Part shown: in pieces, positions 1 through 5,156 of the stretch | How positions within the stretch are numbered: the stretch's first letter is position 1 | How the letters are laid out: every line of letters starts with the position of its first letter | Assembly (NCBI GenBank): GCA_030040475.1 | Contig: JASHTQ010000439.1 | Location: 1 to 5,156 of the forward strand | Source: Streptosporangiaceae bacterium | GTDB lineage: Bacteria; Actinomycetota; Actinomycetes; Streptosporangiales; Streptosporangiaceae | Direction of reading: 5' to 3' | Length of the DNA: 5,156 bases | Translations under genes and position numbers: made by a program | The notes under the pieces: generated by a model | Database searches by the model: none | Told to the model about the DNA's origin: nothing | Seen by the model: only the letters and a program-made list of their open reading frames with translations

Positions 1-1
1 G

Positions 2-730
2 ACCAGCCAGCCGCCGGCCAGGCACTTCGTGTTCACCGGCCCGCCCGGCACCGGGAAGACCACGGTCGCGCGCATCCTCGGCCGGATCTTCGCAGCGCTC
101 GGGCTGCTTGTGCGGCCCGAGGTGGTGGAGGCGCACCGCGCCGACCTGGTCGGCGAGCACCTCGGCTCGACCGCGATCAAGACCAACAAGCTCATCGACT
201 CCGCGATGGGCGGCATCCTGTTCATCGACGAGGCGTACTCGCTGCACAACGACGGCTACGACGGCGGCGACGCGTTCGGCTCCGAGGCGGTGCAGACCCT
301 GCTCAAGCGGGCCGAGGACGACCGGGACCGGCTGGTGATCGTGCTGGCCGGGTACCCGGACGACATGGACAGGTTCCTGCGCAGCAACCCCGGCCTGGCG
401 TCGCGGTTCAGCACCAGGGTCACCTTCCCCAGCTACCAGCCGCACGAGCTCGTCCGCATCGCCGTCCTGCTGGCCGAGCAGGCCGGGGACGTCTTCGAGC
501 CGGATGCCGTCGAGCTCCTCGGCCAGATCTTCGCCCGCGCCTGCGAGGCGGGCCGGATCGACGAGCTCGGCAACGGCAGGTTCGCCAGGTCCCTGCTCGA
601 GCGCGCCAGCGCCTGCCGCGACGTCCGGGTGATCCAGCTCGGCGAGCAGCCGACCGCGGCGGACCTGACCACGCTGACCGCCCAGGACGTGGACGCCGCG
701 CACCGCGACCTGGACCCGCTGCGCGCCTGA
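2..730 (+). CDS. AAA ATPase of the CbbX/SpoVK/EccA type, C-terminal part (5' end outside window)
   Basis: This is an ATP-driven remodelling ATPase; the target protein is not known. The frame is open from base 2, and the residues before the GTG at 29 (ending ARHF) fit the family as the strand leading into Walker A, so the true start lies upstream. Counting from the codon at 29, visible motifs are Walker A GPPGTGKT (4-11), Walker B GGILFIDEAYSL (61-72), the sensor-1 region VIVLAGY (103-109), the arginine-finger segment NPGLASRF (120-127) and the lid sensor-2 motif GNGRFAR (181-187). A helical tail containing ACRDVR (195-200) follows. This order and these motifs are those of the CbxX/CfqX family, which includes Rubisco activase CbbX, sporulation SpoVK and type VII secretion EccA. 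No secretion partners are visible, so EccA is not claimed. The protein is probably cytoplasmic, as no membrane segment is seen. The gene ends with TGA followed directly by in-frame TAG. The family call is firm; the specific role is unknown because the N-terminal domain is missing. Confidence 0.93.
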   Translation, partial: TSQPPARHFVFTGPPGTGKTTVARILGRIFAALGLLVRPEVVEAHRADLVGEHLGSTAIKTNKLIDSAMGGILFIDEAYSLHNDGYDGGDAFGSEAVQTLLKRAEDDRDRLVIVLAGYPDDMDRFLRSNPGLASRFSTRVTFPSYQPHELVRIAVLLAEQAGDVFEPDAVELLGQIFARACEAGRIDELGNGRFARSLLERASACRDVRVIQLGEQPTAADLTTLTAQDVDAAHRDLDPLRA

Positions 731-745
731 TAGGCAAGGCAAAGC

Positions 746-751
746 TACGCT
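746..751 (+). promoter_or_regulatory. Candidate -10 element (TACGCT) of a leaderless promoter for the oxoprolinase gene
   Basis: TACGCT matches the actinobacterial -10 consensus TANNNT. It ends six bases before the GTG at 758, so transcription would begin at or next to the first base of the start codon. No Shine-Dalgarno-like purine run lies 5-12 bases before the GTG; the nearest, GGCAAGG at about 733-739, is too far away. No TTGACA-like -35 hexamer is visible at 15-18 bp spacing, which is common among actinobacterial promoters but weakens the call. The alternative is co-transcription from the AAA ATPase gene with poor ribosome binding. Confidence 0.5.
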
Positions 752-757
752 GCCGAA

Positions 758-4399
<3,642 letters not shown>

Positions 4400-4434
4400 C
4401 CTCCGTAACGTTCCTTTTCATGCCGAACGGGAGG
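4400..4434. terminator. Bulged inverted repeat in the convergent gap, possible bidirectional terminator
   Basis: The repeat begins directly after the oxoprolinase TGA. CCTCC (4400-4404) pairs with GGAGG (4430-4434), and CGTTC (4409-4413) pairs with GAACG (4425-4429). GTAA is bulged on the left arm and the loop has 11 bases. The two 5-bp stems stack on the right-hand side. No T-run follows on either strand, so it is not a classic intrinsic terminator, although actinobacterial terminators often lack the U-tail. Its place between two converging genes supports the call; the short stems and the bulge argue against it. Confidence 0.35.
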
Positions 4435-4451
4435 TGGTATCTCGGGCTGCC

Positions 4452-5156
4452 TCAGGGCTCGTCGGTTCCCAGCTCGCGCAGCACGGCGATCAGGGCGGCC
4501 TCGTCGCCGCCGGTGTGGTCGAGCACGGCCATCAGCGCGTGCAGCACCAGGTGCCGGTCCTGGCCGGCGTCCAGCAGGCGCTGGGCGGCCTCCCACAGCT
4601 CGGGCGGGTCGCCGCGCCACAGCCGGTCGGCGAGCTGCAGGTGCCGCTCGATGTGGCGGCCGACGCCGCCGGGGGCCGGGGTCGCGTGGTCGGCGGCGAG
4701 CAGCGCCCGCCGGTCGTGCGGGTCGGCCGGGTCGAGGCTGCCCAGGTCGGTGCCGGAATGCCAGCCCTCGAGCACGGGGAACGCGAACGCCCGGCGCGGC
4801 AGCGCCTCCAGGTCGCCGTCCGGCAGCAGCCGCCGCACCAGCACGTAGTCCAGGCCGAACTCGGCCGGGTCCCGGTAGGCCTGCGCGAACATGCCCATCG
4901 AGTTGAACACGGTCTCCAGCGTCTCGGTGACGGCCGCCTCGGCGAGGCCGCGCCGCCGGCCGGCCCACCGCACCCACGCCGCGAGCACGTGCGGCATCGC
5001 GTCCTGCTCGGCGAAGGAGAGCATCACCTTGCGCGGCAGCCAGCCGAGCAGGAACGCCTGGACCTTCGCCGGGCTCATCCGCAGCGGGCGGCCGAAGTCC
5101 TTGTCGCAGCCGTAGTCGATGATGCGGTCGGCGCAGTGCGAGGCCGAGCCGCGGTC
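4452..5156 (-). CDS. Actinobacterial protein of unknown function, C-terminal part (5' end outside window)
   Basis: I do not recognise a named family with confidence. The frame is open to the right edge. The 26 codons before the ATG at 5078 read as good protein (including CADRIIDYGCDKDFGRPLR) and run smoothly into FLLGWLPRKV, so that ATG is probably an internal Met and the true start lies beyond the window. The visible 234 residues hold two parts. The first (about 5150-4840) has an 'FLL-x-W-LPRKV' motif followed by helical segments (HVLAAWVRWAGRRRG, TLETVFNSMGMFAQAYRDP). The C-terminal part (4610-4515) has the pattern DPPELWEAAQRLLDAGQDRH followed by LVLHALMAVL. From memory, both patterns recur in uncharacterised actinobacterial proteins, some of them with SEC-C metal-binding or DUF1841-like segments. 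No signal peptide, membrane segment or complete metal site is visible. It converges on the oxoprolinase across a 52-bp gap. The coding call is firm; the function is unknown. Confidence 0.85.
   Translation of the reverse strand, partial: DRGSASHCADRIIDYGCDKDFGRPLRMSPAKVQAFLLGWLPRKVMLSFAEQDAMPHVLAAWVRWAGRRRGLAEAAVTETLETVFNSMGMFAQAYRDPAEFGLDYVLVRRLLPDGDLEALPRRAFAFPVLEGWHSGTDLGSLDPADPHDRRALLAADHATPAPGGVGRHIERHLQLADRLWRGDPPELWEAAQRLLDAGQDRHLVLHALMAVLDHTGGDEAALIAVLRELGTDEP

Noticed and set aside
29..31. GTG at 29 as the start of the AAA ATPase
   Set aside because: It is the Val of the strand leading into Walker A (HFVFTGPPGTGKT). The frame is open and family-like upstream to the window edge, so it is internal.
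5076..5078. ATG at 5078 as the start of the minus-strand gene
   Set aside because: The 26 codons upstream are open and read as plausible protein continuous with the conserved LPRKV region. No ribosome-binding site precedes the ATG.

Overview
The window is a very G+C-rich, densely coding bacterial segment. Codon third positions are nearly all G or C, and a GTG start lies directly behind a TANNNT-type -10 box. With the protein families present, this suggests a high-G+C actinomycete (Actinomycetota); I cannot name a genus from sequence alone.

Layout. Positions 2-730 (+) hold the C-terminal part of a CbbX/SpoVK/EccA-type AAA ATPase whose N-terminus lies upstream of the window. After two consecutive in-frame stops and a 27-bp gap comes the only complete gene, 758-4399 (+). 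It encodes a 1213-residue fused hydantoinase A/B protein of the ATP-dependent 5-oxoprolinase type. A 52-bp convergent gap (4400-4451) holds a bulged inverted repeat that may act as a terminator. On the minus strand, 5156-4452 is the C-terminal part of an actinobacterial protein of unknown function that enters from the right edge. No stretch over 300 bases lacks a gene, and I saw no tRNA, rRNA, CRISPR array, insertion sequence or attachment site.

How the genes relate. The AAA ATPase and the oxoprolinase are co-directional and close, but they share no obvious pathway. The oxoprolinase appears to have its own leaderless promoter (TACGCT, six bases before the GTG), so it may be transcribed independently. 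The oxoprolinase is expected to hydrolyse 5-oxo-L-proline or a related cyclic amide to the open amino acid at the cost of ATP, which is a salvage or housekeeping role. The minus-strand gene converges on it and is probably a separate unit.

I found no convincing evidence of an undescribed multi-gene system. The points most worth a second look are the leaderless start of the oxoprolinase, its exact substrate, and the two edge-truncated genes, whose missing N-terminal halves would define their jobs.
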